A stretch of DNA of 64,000 nt from Luteipulveratus halotolerans (GCF_001247745.1 NZ_LAIR01000002.1:3410001-3474000); one strand, 5' to 3'; counted from the first letter of the stretch, positions 1-7,665 are shown. Translations and numbers: made by a program. The notes: a model not told the origin generated them from the letters alone.

Positions 1-669
1 TACCACGCCACCGAGATGGCCGGCGTGATCCCGGGCGACAGCGTCGTGATCGCCGGGGCCGGCCCCGTGGGACTGATGGCCGCCCTGTCCGCGACGATCA
101 AGGGTGCCGCGAAGGTGATGGTGGTCGATCGCCACCCCGACCGGCTCGCGCTGGCCGAGCAGATCGGAGCGATCGCCATCGACGACTCCAAGGTCGACCC
201 CGTGCAGGCTGTGCTGGACGAGACCATGGGGCTCGGAGCCGACCGTGGCTGCGAGTGTGTCGGCTACCAGGCCCACGACCCTGAGGGCAACGAAGACCCG
301 GCTGCCACCTTGAACATGCTCATCAACTCGGTCCGGTTCACCGGCGGGATCGGCACCGTCGGCGTGTTCGTCCCCGAGGACCCGGGGGCCAAGGGCGAAT
401 TGGCCAAGCAGGGCAAGGTGGCCATCGACTTCGGCACCCACTGGTTCAAGGGACAGACCATGGGCAACGGTCAGTGCCCGGTCAAGAGGTACAACCGCCG
501 GCTGAGAGACCTCATCGCGGCTGACAAGGCGAAGCCGTCCTGGATCGTCTCCCACGAGATCTCGCTGGATCAGGCTGCCGACGCCTACAGGAACTTCGAC
601 TCCAGGTCCGAGGGTTGGACCAAGGTCGTCATCAAGCCCGGCATGTCAAACGGAAAGAAGGCCAACTGA
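1..669 (+). CDS. fdhA: Glutathione-independent formaldehyde dehydrogenase-type alcohol dehydrogenase, 3' part
   Basis: The frame is open from base 1, so the gene enters from the left edge and about 220 C-terminal residues are visible. The Rossmann motif GAGPVG lies near visible residues 19-24, and the following VVDRH places an acidic residue where NAD-preferring dehydrogenases have one. The segment CECVGYQAHDPEGNEDPA is the insertion typical of the Pseudomonas-type formaldehyde dehydrogenase, which oxidises formaldehyde with tightly bound NAD in the cytoplasm. The catalytic zinc ligands would be in the missing N-terminal part. The stop is 1 nt before the next gene's start, so it is the first visible member of a three-gene operon. 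A related long-chain zinc dehydrogenase with another substrate remains possible. Confidence 0.85.
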   Translation, partial: YHATEMAGVIPGDSVVIAGAGPVGLMAALSATIKGAAKVMVVDRHPDRLALAEQIGAIAIDDSKVDPVQAVLDETMGLGADRGCECVGYQAHDPEGNEDPAATLNMLINSVRFTGGIGTVGVFVPEDPGAKGELAKQGKVAIDFGTHWFKGQTMGNGQCPVKRYNRRLRDLIAADKAKPSWIVSHEISLDQAADAYRNFDSRSEGWTKVVIKPGMSNGKKAN

Positions 670-670
670 T

Positions 671-1240
671 ATGGCAGCAGATCTTCAGGGCAAGAGGGTC
701 GCGATCCTCGCCGCCGACGGCGTCGAACGCGTTGAACTCGAGCAACCCCGCGAAGTACTGGACCGCGCGGGCGCTCAGACCGAGGTCCTCTCGATCCACG
801 ACGGCGAGATCAAGGCCCGTAAGAACGACTTGGATGAAGCGGGCACGTTCACCGTCGACGGGCTGGTCGCCGACGCCTCGGTGGGCGACTACGACGCCCT
901 GCTGCTTCCCGGCGGCACGGTTAACCCCGACCAGCTCCGGGTCGACGAGGGCGCCGTTTCCTTCGTCCGCGACTTCGTCGAGAGCGGCAAGCCAGTGGCG
1001 GCGATCTGTCACGGGCCGTGGACGTTGATCGAGGCCGGCGTGGCCGCGGGTCGCACCCTGACGTCGTACCCGAGCATTCGCACCGACCTGCGCAACGCCG
1101 GCGCCGACGTCGTCGACCAGGACGTGGTGATCGACAAGAATCTCATCACCAGCCGCTCGCCGGAGGACCTGCCGGTGTTCTCCGAGGCGATCGTGTCCCA
1201 ACTCGCAGGCACCGCGACAAAGGAAGAGGAGAAGTCATGA
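671..1240 (+). CDS. DJ-1/PfpI family protein (PfpI-type cysteine hydrolase or glyoxalase)
   Basis: The product has 189 residues, the usual size for a single-domain PfpI/DJ-1 protein. The nucleophile elbow AICHGPW puts the reactive cysteine at residue 113, followed by His114. LLLPGG near residues 77-82 is the conserved strand-turn before the active site. Known members act as glyoxalases, deglycases or chaperone-like stress proteins. Sitting directly after a formaldehyde dehydrogenase, a role in handling reactive aldehydes is a reasonable inference, not shown. The ATG follows the upstream stop by 1 nt and the stop overlaps the next start (ATGA), so the genes are translationally coupled. Confidence 0.9.
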   Translation: MAADLQGKRVAILAADGVERVELEQPREVLDRAGAQTEVLSIHDGEIKARKNDLDEAGTFTVDGLVADASVGDYDALLLPGGTVNPDQLRVDEGAVSFVRDFVESGKPVAAICHGPWTLIEAGVAAGRTLTSYPSIRTDLRNAGADVVDQDVVIDKNLITSRSPEDLPVFSEAIVSQLAGTATKEEEKS

Positions 1241-1539
1241 GTGTGACCAAGGGATTGCTGGTCAGGTTTGACGCGTTGCCCGGCCAGGAGGACGAGGTGA
1301 AGGAGTTCCTTGACAGCGGTCGTGCGCTTGTCGAGGACGAGCAGGCGACCACCGCGTGGTTCGCGATCCGCCTCGGGCCGACCTCGTTCGGGATCTTCGA
1401 CGTGTTCCCCGACGACGCCGGACGTGACGCCCACCTGTCCGGCCCTGTTGCGGTAGCTCTCGGCGAGCAGACCGGCACGTTGTTCTCCGAACCGACGATC
1501 GAAAAGCTCGACGTACTGGGCTCCAAACTCCCCGCCTGA
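1237..1539 (+). CDS. Small antibiotic-biosynthesis-monooxygenase (ABM) fold protein
   Basis: A 100-residue protein whose ATG overlaps the preceding stop (ATGA). The start GLLVRFDALPGQEDEVKEFL and the later FGIFDVFPD pattern match the dimeric alpha/beta ABM ferredoxin-like fold. Family members include cofactor-free monooxygenases, heme degraders and many proteins of unknown role. No heme-binding or catalytic residues can be assigned here. It is the last gene of the fdhA-PfpI-ABM operon. The long overlapping frame that begins at 1018 is only an upstream extension through the PfpI gene; the ATG at 1237 is chosen for size and coupling. Confidence 0.8.
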   Translation: MSVTKGLLVRFDALPGQEDEVKEFLDSGRALVEDEQATTAWFAIRLGPTSFGIFDVFPDDAGRDAHLSGPVAVALGEQTGTLFSEPTIEKLDVLGSKLPA

Positions 1540-1595
1540 CACCACAGACCGGGAGTAGTGGCCCAGACGGGAGGGGTCGCTGCACGCGGTGACTA

Positions 1596-1612
1596 CGGGC
1601 TTACACAGCCCG
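1596..1612. terminator. Possible weak terminator hairpin
   Basis: A 6-bp stem (CGGGCT/AGCCCG) with a 5-nt loop lies 56 nt after the ABM gene stop. There is no T tract. It could end the fdhA operon, but the support is weak. Confidence 0.3.
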
Positions 1613-1680
1613 CTGACGTCGTGGCAGCGGCCCCTTCTCTTGCGGCCTATCGCACATCACCAAACGATTGAGTAACCGCG

Positions 1681-2811
1681 ATGACAGGAACTGACGACGG
1701 CATTGCCACGACGCGCTCACCCGAGGTAGCAGTGATCGGGGGCGGGATCGTCGGTCTGTCGACCGCGTACGCGCTGCGAGAGCAGGGCGTGCCGGTGCGC
1801 TTGTACGAGGCCGGTCTGCCCGGAACGGGTCAGTCCGCAGGCGAGTCGCGGATCTTCCGGCACGCCCACGACGACCCGCGACTCGTCGCTTTCGCGCGCG
1901 AAAGCCGCGGCATATGGGATGAGTGGGCCGAACACTTCGACGTCGAGCTGGTCTCATCAGACGGTGTCGTGGCGCTCGGCGACAGCGCCCTGGCGCGGCT
2001 GCGGGTGCTCGACCAGGTCGGCGGCGTGGAAGCGCACGAGATCGATGCAGCCGAGCTCGCCCAGCGAATGCCGCTGCTCGCTGGGTACTCGGGGCCAGCG
2101 GTGCTCGACGAGTCGGGCGGCGCGATCCGCACCCGCACCGCGATCACGGCACTCGCGGGTGCCCTCGCAGATGCCGTCACCACCGCAGAGGTCATCTCCA
2201 TCGATCCCCGCGCCGATGGGACCGTCGAGGTGCGCAGCGTCACCGACCGGGCTGTCTACTCCAAGGTGGTCGTGTGCGCCGGCCGCGAAACCGCCCGCCT
2301 GGCCCGCAGCGTCGGCCTGTCGCTGCCGGTTCGCCTTGCCGCACACGTCCGGCTGACCTTCGACGTGAAAGCCGCCGCCCCGGCACGAGTCGCGTGCCTG
2401 CAGGACAGCAGCGGCGTCTTCGGCGAAGTCGGCGTGTACGCGACGCCGCTACCGGGCAACAGCAGTTATTCGGTCGGACTCAGCGAGACCGTCGGCGTCC
2501 GCGACGACGGGACGTTCATCGACCCTGCGGCGATTCGATCACTGGACGAACGCGCGCGCGAATACGTGACACGGGCGCTGCCCGGTCTCCACCCAGAGCC
2601 GCGCGACTTTCTTCACTGCTGGGTGACCGACCTCCCATGGAGCGAGGACGGCGTGGCCGTGTGGGAGGAAGGCTCTATCATTTTTGTGGCCGGTCACAAT
2701 CTGTTCAAGCAGGCACCTGCGCTGGGTCGCGCTCTTTCCCGGGCTGCGACAGGTGAAGGTCTCGCCGCCGAGCTCGAGCCGGGGGCGCGCCTGGGTGAAC
2801 CACAGCAATAG
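1681..2811 (+). CDS. FAD-dependent amine oxidase of the DAO family, monomeric sarcosine oxidase-like
   Basis: 376 residues, close to monomeric sarcosine oxidase and N-methyltryptophan oxidase. The N-terminal dinucleotide motif AVIGGGIVGLSTAYALRE is at about residues 18-35. A cysteine in HCWVTDLPWSEDG falls at residue 313, the position that carries covalent FAD in monomeric sarcosine oxidase; the covalent link here is inferred. Such enzymes release formaldehyde from N-methyl amino acids, which would fit the formaldehyde dehydrogenase operon just upstream. The 141-nt gap suggests its own promoter. No convincing Shine-Dalgarno sequence precedes the ATG. Confidence 0.85.
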   Translation: MTGTDDGIATTRSPEVAVIGGGIVGLSTAYALREQGVPVRLYEAGLPGTGQSAGESRIFRHAHDDPRLVAFARESRGIWDEWAEHFDVELVSSDGVVALGDSALARLRVLDQVGGVEAHEIDAAELAQRMPLLAGYSGPAVLDESGGAIRTRTAITALAGALADAVTTAEVISIDPRADGTVEVRSVTDRAVYSKVVVCAGRETARLARSVGLSLPVRLAAHVRLTFDVKAAAPARVACLQDSSGVFGEVGVYATPLPGNSSYSVGLSETVGVRDDGTFIDPAAIRSLDERAREYVTRALPGLHPEPRDFLHCWVTDLPWSEDGVAVWEEGSIIFVAGHNLFKQAPALGRALSRAATGEGLAAELEPGARLGEPQQ

Positions 2812-3186
2812 GATCCCGATCCATTCGACGTAGCAACCACGGGTCTTTCTGTGCGCGGCAGCCGACTGGCAAGGGCAAGCGTAGGTTGAGGTATGGATCA
2901 ACAAGACCTTCCCTGTCACCCAGTGCACACCCCGCCCGCTCATCGGCATGAGCGTGCACAAGGGAAGCGGCCGCGGGGGAGTGCCGGCGCCTGTAGCTCT
3001 CGCCGTGCCCGGGATGCGACGAGGGCTCCGGCGACGCCGGAGCCCTCGTACTCGAATCTGTTGAGCTCGAGCTCTACGTGCACAAGTGACTACAGGTCGT
3101 AGTAGTGATCGACGCACCCATGCTGAACTGCGCAAACGCGAGTTCGGCTGGCGCTGGGGCGTCCGTGAGGCCGCACGTTGCCGAGT
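2812..3186. other. Gene-poor gap with one strong hairpin
   Basis: No convincing gene is seen in these 375 nt. The only structured element is the perfect hairpin at 3021-3047. A short GAGCTC-rich palindromic stretch follows near 3060. The gap separates the flavoprotein gene from the scar region and may itself be recombined DNA. Confidence 0.5.
3021..3047. terminator. Perfect GC-rich inverted repeat, probable terminator
   Basis: Arms GAGGGCTCCGGC and GCCGGAGCCCTC (12 bp, perfect) enclose a 3-nt loop. No T run follows on either strand, as is usual for hairpin terminators in high-GC actinobacteria. It lies 210 nt after the flavoprotein stop, so it could end that transcript or belong to a lost gene. 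Confidence 0.6.
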
Positions 3187-3300
3187 TCAGCTCGGGACCA
3201 GGGCGGTGACCTTGGCCAGGTCGTCGGCGTGCAGGTCGCGCTCGACCTCCAGGTCGTAGTCGGTCTGGATGTTGATCCAGAACCGGTTGCACTCGACCAT
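3187..3300 (-). pseudogene. C-terminal remnant of a HigA-type (XRE) antitoxin
   Basis: Read on the minus strand from 3300, this stretch gives 37 residues containing NRFWINIQTDYDLEVERD and then TALVPS with a stop. That string is the conserved C-terminus of HigA-family antitoxins. The N-terminal helix-turn-helix is absent. The fragment is joined, in a different frame, to the transposase OrfB remnant on its upstream side at about 3300-3315. It is therefore a broken gene, probably left after a transposition-linked deletion. No HigB toxin was found nearby. Confidence 0.7.
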
Positions 3301-3598
3301 AGGAGACACCCGGGTGCCCGTTGCGTCGCAGCAGAGCAGTCATCTTCCGCCGCCCGTACAAGCCCTCTGGGCGTCGGTGGTAGCGGCCGGTGACCGGGTC
3401 GAGCACGAACGCCAGGGTATGGATCGCGTTCATCAGGTAGGCCATCGCCAGCACCTGCGCGCTGAGCGCGCCGGCCCCGGCCCGCGACTTGCGGTAGGTG
3501 CGGGCGGCGACCTGCAGGCCCTGCCCGCGCAGCACCTCACAGACCGACTCGACCGGACGCCCGTCCTGCTCCTGGGTGCGGATGAAGTCCATGATCAT
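3301..3598 (-). pseudogene. IS3-family transposase OrfB remnant
   Basis: The N-terminal part of an IS3-type OrfB is recognisable: MIDFIRTQ-like start, GRPVESVCEVLRGQGLQVAARTYR, then PEGLYGRRKMTALLRRNG. Between these two parts the sequence does not match the family, which suggests an internal rearrangement. The DDE catalytic core is missing because the frame runs into the HigA tail at about 3300. The start codon overlaps the stop of OrfA by 4 nt, as in functional IS3 elements. It cannot make an active transposase. Confidence 0.75.
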
Positions 3599-3825
3599 CG
3601 GTTGCGGGGGTCGAGCTCCCCCGCGAAGAAAGTCGCTGCCGAGCGCAGGATCGCGTTGTCGTCCTCCAGTCGGCGAACCTTGGCCTTCAACGCCTTGATC
3701 TCCTCCCGCTCATCAGAGGACAACCCCTCCCGAGAGCCAGCATCGACCTCAGCCTGCCTGGCCCATCCGCGCAACGTCTCCTTGGAGATCCCGAGCTTGG
3801 CCGCGGGATCGAATTTCTTCGGCAT
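3595..3825 (-). pseudogene. IS3-family OrfA remnant with internal deletion
   Basis: The 76-residue frame starts MPKKFDPAAK and continues directly into LGISKETLRGWARQAEVDAG, then a leucine-zipper-like segment EIKALKAKVRRLEDDNAILR. In family members some 40-50 residues carrying the first part of the helix-turn-helix lie between PAAK and LGISKETLR. They are absent here while the frame is kept. The protein would therefore lack a complete DNA-binding domain. Confidence 0.75.
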
Positions 3826-3882
3826 ACCAGCATCCGTCCTGACCAGAAAAGATGCGGCACAGATTCACGAACGCTTCAAACG

Positions 3883-4350
3883 CTAGGCGGCGGTGACCAG
3901 CTCGGCGGCCGGCGTACGACGGTCGGCTCGCTCTGCGCGTACGGCCAGTCCCAGCACGGCGAGGCCCGCGAACGCGAAGCTGGCGCCGACCCACAGCGGC
4001 GAACCCCAGCCGAACCCGGCCGAGATCGCCAGGCCGGACACCCAGACGCCAAGGAAGTTGCCGAGGTTGAACGCGGCGATGTTGGCGGACGAGGCCATCG
4101 TCGGGGCGTGCGCGGCATGGTTGAGCACCCGCATCTGCAGACCCGGCACGGTGCCGAACCCGAAGAAGCCCATCGCCACGAGCAGCGCCACGGCGGCCAC
4201 CTTGCTGTCGGTGAGCAGCGCGAACGCCACCAGCACCACGCCGAGCGCGAGCGCGAACCCGACCAGCGTGCGAGTGAGGGCGCGGTCGGCCCAGCGACCG
4301 CCGAGCAGGTTGCCGGCGAACAGGCCGACGCCGAACAGCACTCGCCGCAC
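3883..4350 (-). pseudogene. MFS transporter, C-terminal half only
   Basis: The frame encodes about 155 residues: VLFGVGLFAGNLLGGRWADR, GFFGFGTVPGLQMRVLNHAA and NIAAFNLGNFLGVWVSGLAI are the second half of a 12-helix drug-efflux MFS protein of the arabinose-efflux/AraJ type. Roughly 230-240 residues of N-terminal half are missing. The MFS similarity stops at about 4341, where the sequence becomes the opposite-strand coding sequence of marR. The original layout was probably a divergent MFS/marR pair whose 5' ends and shared promoter were deleted. A GTG at 4350 opens the frame, but a working transporter is unlikely. Confidence 0.8.
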
Positions 4351-4388
4351 TGCACGGAGTCATCGGGTCGGCGCTCGAGAAGGAGCTG

Positions 4389-4739
4389 ATGCGCACCAAC
4401 TCGCTGTCCGTCGTGGAGTTCACGGTGCTCGACGCGCTCTCACGTCAGGACGGCTGGCACATGCGCATGTCACAGCTCGCGCGCGCGACGGCCCTGTCCC
4501 CCAGCGCCACGACACGCCTGGTCAACCGGCTCGAGGACCGCGGTCTGCTCACCCGCGTGCTGTGCGCCGACGACCGGCGCGGCATCTACACCGAGCTCAC
4601 GGCCAAGGGGCGCAAGCAGTACGACAAGGCGCGGCCGACGTACGACGCCGTGCTCGAGCAGGCGCTCACCGACGCCGCCGGGCTGCCCGAGCTCGCGCCA
4701 CTGGTCGACTTCCTGCACCGCACACCGGCCCAGGTCTAG
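4389..4739 (+). CDS. MarR-family transcriptional regulator, 5'-truncated
   Basis: The visible 116 residues contain the MarR winged helix: LARATALSPSATTRLVNRLE as recognition region and DDRRGIYTELTAKG as wing. In frame upstream, from about 4341, the sequence still reads LAALHGVIGSALEKEL, the first MarR helix, but no start codon is present there and the similarity ends at the MFS junction. The ATG at 4389 lies inside the normal protein. MarR dimerises through its N- and C-terminal helices, so a product starting here may be unstable. Treat it as probably non-functional or newly truncated. Confidence 0.7.
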   Translation: MRTNSLSVVEFTVLDALSRQDGWHMRMSQLARATALSPSATTRLVNRLEDRGLLTRVLCADDRRGIYTELTAKGRKQYDKARPTYDAVLEQALTDAAGLPELAPLVDFLHRTPAQV

Positions 4740-4831
4740 CCGAGCCCCTGATTGCTCGACCAGCGGTGACGAACGGCGCTGGTGGTTCAGCCAGAGACGG
4801 CGGGCCATCAGTCGCCATGGGGTCTCCCAGG

Positions 4832-4874
4832 AACGTCAACATCGTTGCGGTCGAACGTCAACGGTGTTGACGTT
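4832..4874. repeat. Hairpin family 2 copy (AACGTCAACA element)
   Basis: Arms AACGTCAACATCGTTG and CAACGGTGTTGACGTT pair over 16 bp with one mismatch around an 11-nt centre. It lies about 90 nt after marR. A second, perfect copy is at 52676-52720, so this is a dispersed element that probably works as a terminator. Confidence 0.65.
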
Positions 4875-4904
4875 GCTGGGCAGGGTCTGTGCCAGCCGAG
4901 AACC

Positions 4905-5008
4905 CGCTGGTTGAGCCGGTCGAGCGCGTGGCATCGAAGGGGAGAATCTGCCCCCGCTGGTTGAGCCGGTCGAGCGCCCCGGCGCGAGACCGTGTCGAAA
5001 CCGAGGCG
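4905..5008. repeat. REP-like element, copy 1 (half element)
   Basis: Two copies of CGCTGGTTGAGCCGGTCGAG about 50 nt apart are followed by GCGAGACCGTGTCGAAACC. This is the left half of the larger palindromic repeat found at 38027, 40712, 45975 and 48886; the returning arm is missing here. The 4740-5063 gap holds only this element and the preceding hairpin. Confidence 0.6.
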
Positions 5009-5063
5009 ACCGCGAGGGAGAGTCCGCGCCCACCGCGTGATCCGGATGCCGACGCCCCGGACG

Positions 5064-5303
5064 TCAGCGGATCGCGTCGACGGTGTTCTTGGCCTCGAGC
5101 AGGCTCAGCCCCGGATGCGCCTCGCGCAACGCCTTGATCGCCTGGACCTGCTGGCCCTCACGCGCGAGAGCGGCGACGTGATCGGGCACGGGCACGCCGT
5201 CGGGCAGCTCGACACCGGTCACCCGCGCGATCTCGGCCAGCTGGGCTTCGAGCACCCGTACGCGGTGCTCGAGCGCCGCGACCTTGGCGGAGGACGTCCA
5301 CAT
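5064..5303 (-). CDS. Small protein with ribosomal L7/L12 C-terminal-like domain
   Basis: 79 residues from the ATG at 5303. Residues 6-26 form an amphipathic helix (KVAALEHRVRVLEAQLAEIA) likely to coil with itself. Residues 49-79, including QAIKALREAHPGLSLLEAKN, match the helix-turn-helix-like motif of the L7/L12 C-terminal domain. Such small proteins are common in actinobacteria and their function is unknown. The gene follows the 170-residue gene by 2 nt, so the two form an operon. The longer frame extending to 5603 is overlap with that neighbour. Confidence 0.7.
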   Translation of the reverse strand: MWTSSAKVAALEHRVRVLEAQLAEIARVTGVELPDGVPVPDHVAALAREGQQVQAIKALREAHPGLSLLEAKNTVDAIR

Positions 5304-5305
5304 GC

Positions 5306-5818
5306 TCAGGCCTCGCGGCGGGTCTGCTCGGCCGACTCCTGCCCAGCGCCCTCGCGCCCCGCCCGCCCGGGGAGCACCCGCAGGTTGGGGCGTCGCATCG
5401 CGGGCTTGCGCAGACGGCCGGCGAGTCGGCCACGCGAGGCCGCGACGGGCGGCGTACGGCTCTCGAGCAGGGCGCGCGCCGCGGGCACGGCGGCCCGCGG
5501 GTAGATGCGACGGCTGAGGTCGGCGTGCATCAGCAGCTTTGAGATCGGGACGTTCATCTTGGGGTGGGTGGCCACCGGCAGGTCGCCGGTGAAGACCACC
5601 CACACCTGCTTGTCACCGTGGAACACCCGCAGCGCCGAGCCGTTGACCAGGCTGGTGGCGTGCTGCAGCGCCTGCCGCTTGGTGCCGGCGCGACCGAGTG
5701 AGCCGGCCGTCGCCGCCTGCGCGGGACCTCGGCCGTAGCGCGCCGCCTGGTAGGCCACGGGTCCGTACTTCATCCCGAGGCGCAGGGCGCTGGTGAGTGC
5801 TCTGGTCTTGCCGGGCAT
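5306..5818 (-). CDS. Conserved actinobacterial protein of unknown function
   Basis: 170 residues, strongly basic (several RR/GR clusters near the C-terminus), without a signal peptide or membrane segment. The middle part SALRVFHGDKQVWVVFTGDLPVATHP looks like a beta-rich core. I do not recognise a family with a known role. It is the first gene of a two-gene operon with the L7/L12-like protein, and it is divergent from the MFS exporter gene across a 109-nt gap. Confidence 0.65.
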   Translation of the reverse strand: MPGKTRALTSALRLGMKYGPVAYQAARYGRGPAQAATAGSLGRAGTKRQALQHATSLVNGSALRVFHGDKQVWVVFTGDLPVATHPKMNVPISKLLMHADLSRRIYPRAAVPAARALLESRTPPVAASRGRLAGRLRKPAMRRPNLRVLPGRAGREGAGQESAEQTRREA

Positions 5819-5927
5819 GGGTCCTCCTGATCGCGGTGCTCGGCCCCAACCCTAGGCACCCGACGCTGCGGATGCAGAAAGATGGACCGCTGCGACGTGC
5901 CCGGCCGCGCGCGCATAGCCTCCCGAT

Positions 5928-7214
5928 GTGGCCCTCCTGCTCGACATCACGCCGCTGCGCGTCAACCCGTCGTACCGCCGTCTCTACACCGGCTTCACCC
6001 TCAGCGGTATCGGCGCGCAGCTGGCCACGGTGGCGATCGGGCTGCAGGTGTACGACATCACCGGCTCGACCTTCGCGGTCGGCATCGTCGGGCTGTGCGC
6101 GCTGGTGCCGCTGGTCGCGATGGGCCTGTACGGCGGTGCGCTCGTCGACGCCCACGACCGCCGCAAGGTCGCTCTGATCGCCGGGCTCGTGCTGTGGGCC
6201 GGCTCGATCCTCAACACCGTGCAGGCGGCGCTCGGCAACACCCACGTCGGCGTGCTCTACGCGCTGGTCGGGGTCTACAACGCCGGCTTCGCGGTGGTCA
6301 GCCCAGCACGTTCGGCGATCTATCCGCGGCTGCTCGACCGAGCGCTGCTGCCGGCGGCCAACGCCCTGTCAGTGGCCGCCATGAACATCGCCATGACCGT
6401 CGGCCCGCTCATGGCCGGCGTGCTCGTCGACTGGGGCGGCTACGTGCTGGCGTACGGCATCGACGCGCTCCTGTTCACGTTCGCGATCTGGGGGCTGCTG
6501 CGCCTCGAACCCATCCCACCCGAGATCGACCCGACCGCGAATTCCGGTGTGCCACAACGGCGTCCGGGTCTGTCGTCCGTCCTCGACGGCCTGCGTTTCC
6601 TCGGCACCCGGCCCAACGTGCGCATGACGTTCCTCGCCGACTTCTGCGCGATGATCCTCGCCCAGCCGCGCGCGTTGTTCCCCGCCGTCGCGGCGCTGTC
6701 GTTCGGCGGCGGCGCCAAGACGGTCGGCATCCTGTCGGCGGCCGTGGCGGTCGGCGCGATCATCTCGATGGCCGTGTCCGGGCCGCTCGGGCACGTACGC
6801 CGGCAGGGCCTGGCCGTCGTCGTCTCGGTCGCGCTCTGGGGCGTGTCGATCGTGGGGTTCGGGTTGGCGGTGGCGGGCGCGGGCGGCGTACTCACCTCCG
6901 ACCAGGCCCTGTGGCTGGGCGCTGTCGCTCTCGCGTGCGCGGGCGCGTGCGACTCGGTGTCGGCGGTGTTCCGTACGACGATCCTGCAGTCCGCGACACC
7001 CGACCACCTGCGCGGTCGGCTGCAGGGCGTGTTCGTCGTGGTCGTCGCGGGCGGGCCGCGCCTCGGCGACCTGCTCGCCGGCTCGGGCGCCACCCTGTGG
7101 AACGAGGCGACCGCGGCCGTGGTCGGCGGCATCCTGTGCGTGATCGCCGTGCTGCTGCTCGCGTCGTGGCAGCGCGGCTTCCTCCGGTACGACGCCCAGC
7201 ACCCGACCCCCTGA
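5928..7214 (+). CDS. MFS exporter, EntS-like (MFS_3 family)
   Basis: 428 residues with about 12 hydrophobic segments. The start LRVNPSYRRLYTGFTLSGIG and the loop VDAHDRRKV after helix 2 fit the enterobactin-exporter EntS-like branch of the major facilitator superfamily. It would export a small molecule by proton antiport across the cytoplasmic membrane; the substrate is unknown. The GTG at 5928 is chosen because the box TAGCCT at 5916-5921 ends 6 nt before it, a pattern seen at many starts in this window and typical of leaderless mRNAs. A final internal GGPRLGDLLAG loop is well conserved in the family. Confidence 0.85.
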   Translation: MALLLDITPLRVNPSYRRLYTGFTLSGIGAQLATVAIGLQVYDITGSTFAVGIVGLCALVPLVAMGLYGGALVDAHDRRKVALIAGLVLWAGSILNTVQAALGNTHVGVLYALVGVYNAGFAVVSPARSAIYPRLLDRALLPAANALSVAAMNIAMTVGPLMAGVLVDWGGYVLAYGIDALLFTFAIWGLLRLEPIPPEIDPTANSGVPQRRPGLSSVLDGLRFLGTRPNVRMTFLADFCAMILAQPRALFPAVAALSFGGGAKTVGILSAAVAVGAIISMAVSGPLGHVRRQGLAVVVSVALWGVSIVGFGLAVAGAGGVLTSDQALWLGAVALACAGACDSVSAVFRTTILQSATPDHLRGRLQGVFVVVVAGGPRLGDLLAGSGATLWNEATAAVVGGILCVIAVLLLASWQRGFLRYDAQHPTP

Positions 7215-7439
7215 CGCGCCCGCCGGCCCGGCCGAGGCATCGACAACCCCAGCCCTCGACGACTCGCACCCGACGCCTGACGAAGCCCCCGGCGGATGTC
7301 GGGTGGCTCGTCAGCCGACAGGAGCAGCTCGTCAGCGCACGGGGCAGCGCTTGGCCCCTCCGCGAGACCCGGTCTAGCCAGATCGAGGGACGGGGCGCAT
7401 AGTGAGGGGGCCGAACGACCGATCACAAGGGAGTACGCC

Positions 7440-7613
7440 ATGGGTTTCACCGACAAGATCAAGAACGCCGCTGACGACGTCGCCGGCAAGGCCAAGGAGG
7501 CCCTGGGCGACGCCAAGGGCGACGAGAGCCTGCAGGCCGAGGGCAAGGGCGACCAGGCCGAGGCCTCGGTCAAGAAGGCCGGCGAGAACATCAAGGACGC
7601 GTTCAAGAACTGA
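7440..7613 (+). CDS. CsbD-family stress protein
   Basis: 57 residues: MGFTDKIKNAADDVAGKAKE followed by ALGDAKGDE, the typical charged, alanine-rich CsbD repeat protein. CsbD-like proteins are small, hydrophilic and usually induced by general stress; their molecular role is unknown. AAGGGAG lies 7-13 nt upstream of the ATG, a clear ribosome binding site. A strong terminator follows 15 nt after the stop, so the gene is monocistronic. Confidence 0.9.
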   Translation: MGFTDKIKNAADDVAGKAKEALGDAKGDESLQAEGKGDQAEASVKKAGENIKDAFKN

Positions 7614-7628
7614 ACGACCCGCGTACGC

Positions 7629-7665
7629 CGAACGCCCCACTCCCGCAACGGGAGTGGGGCGTTCG
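7629..7665. terminator. Strong bidirectional terminator
   Basis: Perfect 17-bp arms (CGAACGCCCCACTCCCG and its complement) around a CAA loop. It lies between the convergent CsbD and histidine phosphatase genes and would serve both directions. TGTGT follows on the plus strand. Confidence 0.85.

Larger units (their letters stand above)
3301..3866 (-). mobile_element. Decayed IS3-family insertion sequence
   Basis: The region holds deleted OrfA and OrfB frames in the order and overlap normal for IS3 elements. Upstream of OrfA the minus strand reads TGTGCCGCATCTTTTCTGGT at about 3846-3865, which looks like an IS3 terminal repeat. The other end is lost at the HigA junction. The element abuts the end of a truncated MFS gene by about 17 nt. 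Confidence 0.65.

Noticed and set aside
2539..3135. A 198-residue minus-strand frame between the flavoprotein and the IS remnant
   Set aside because: It overlaps the end of the flavoprotein gene on the other strand and reads through a terminator hairpin; no protein family features.
3178..3393. Plus-strand short frames in the IS remnant
   Set aside because: They are antisense to the HigA tail and OrfB fragment, whose residues are recognisable.
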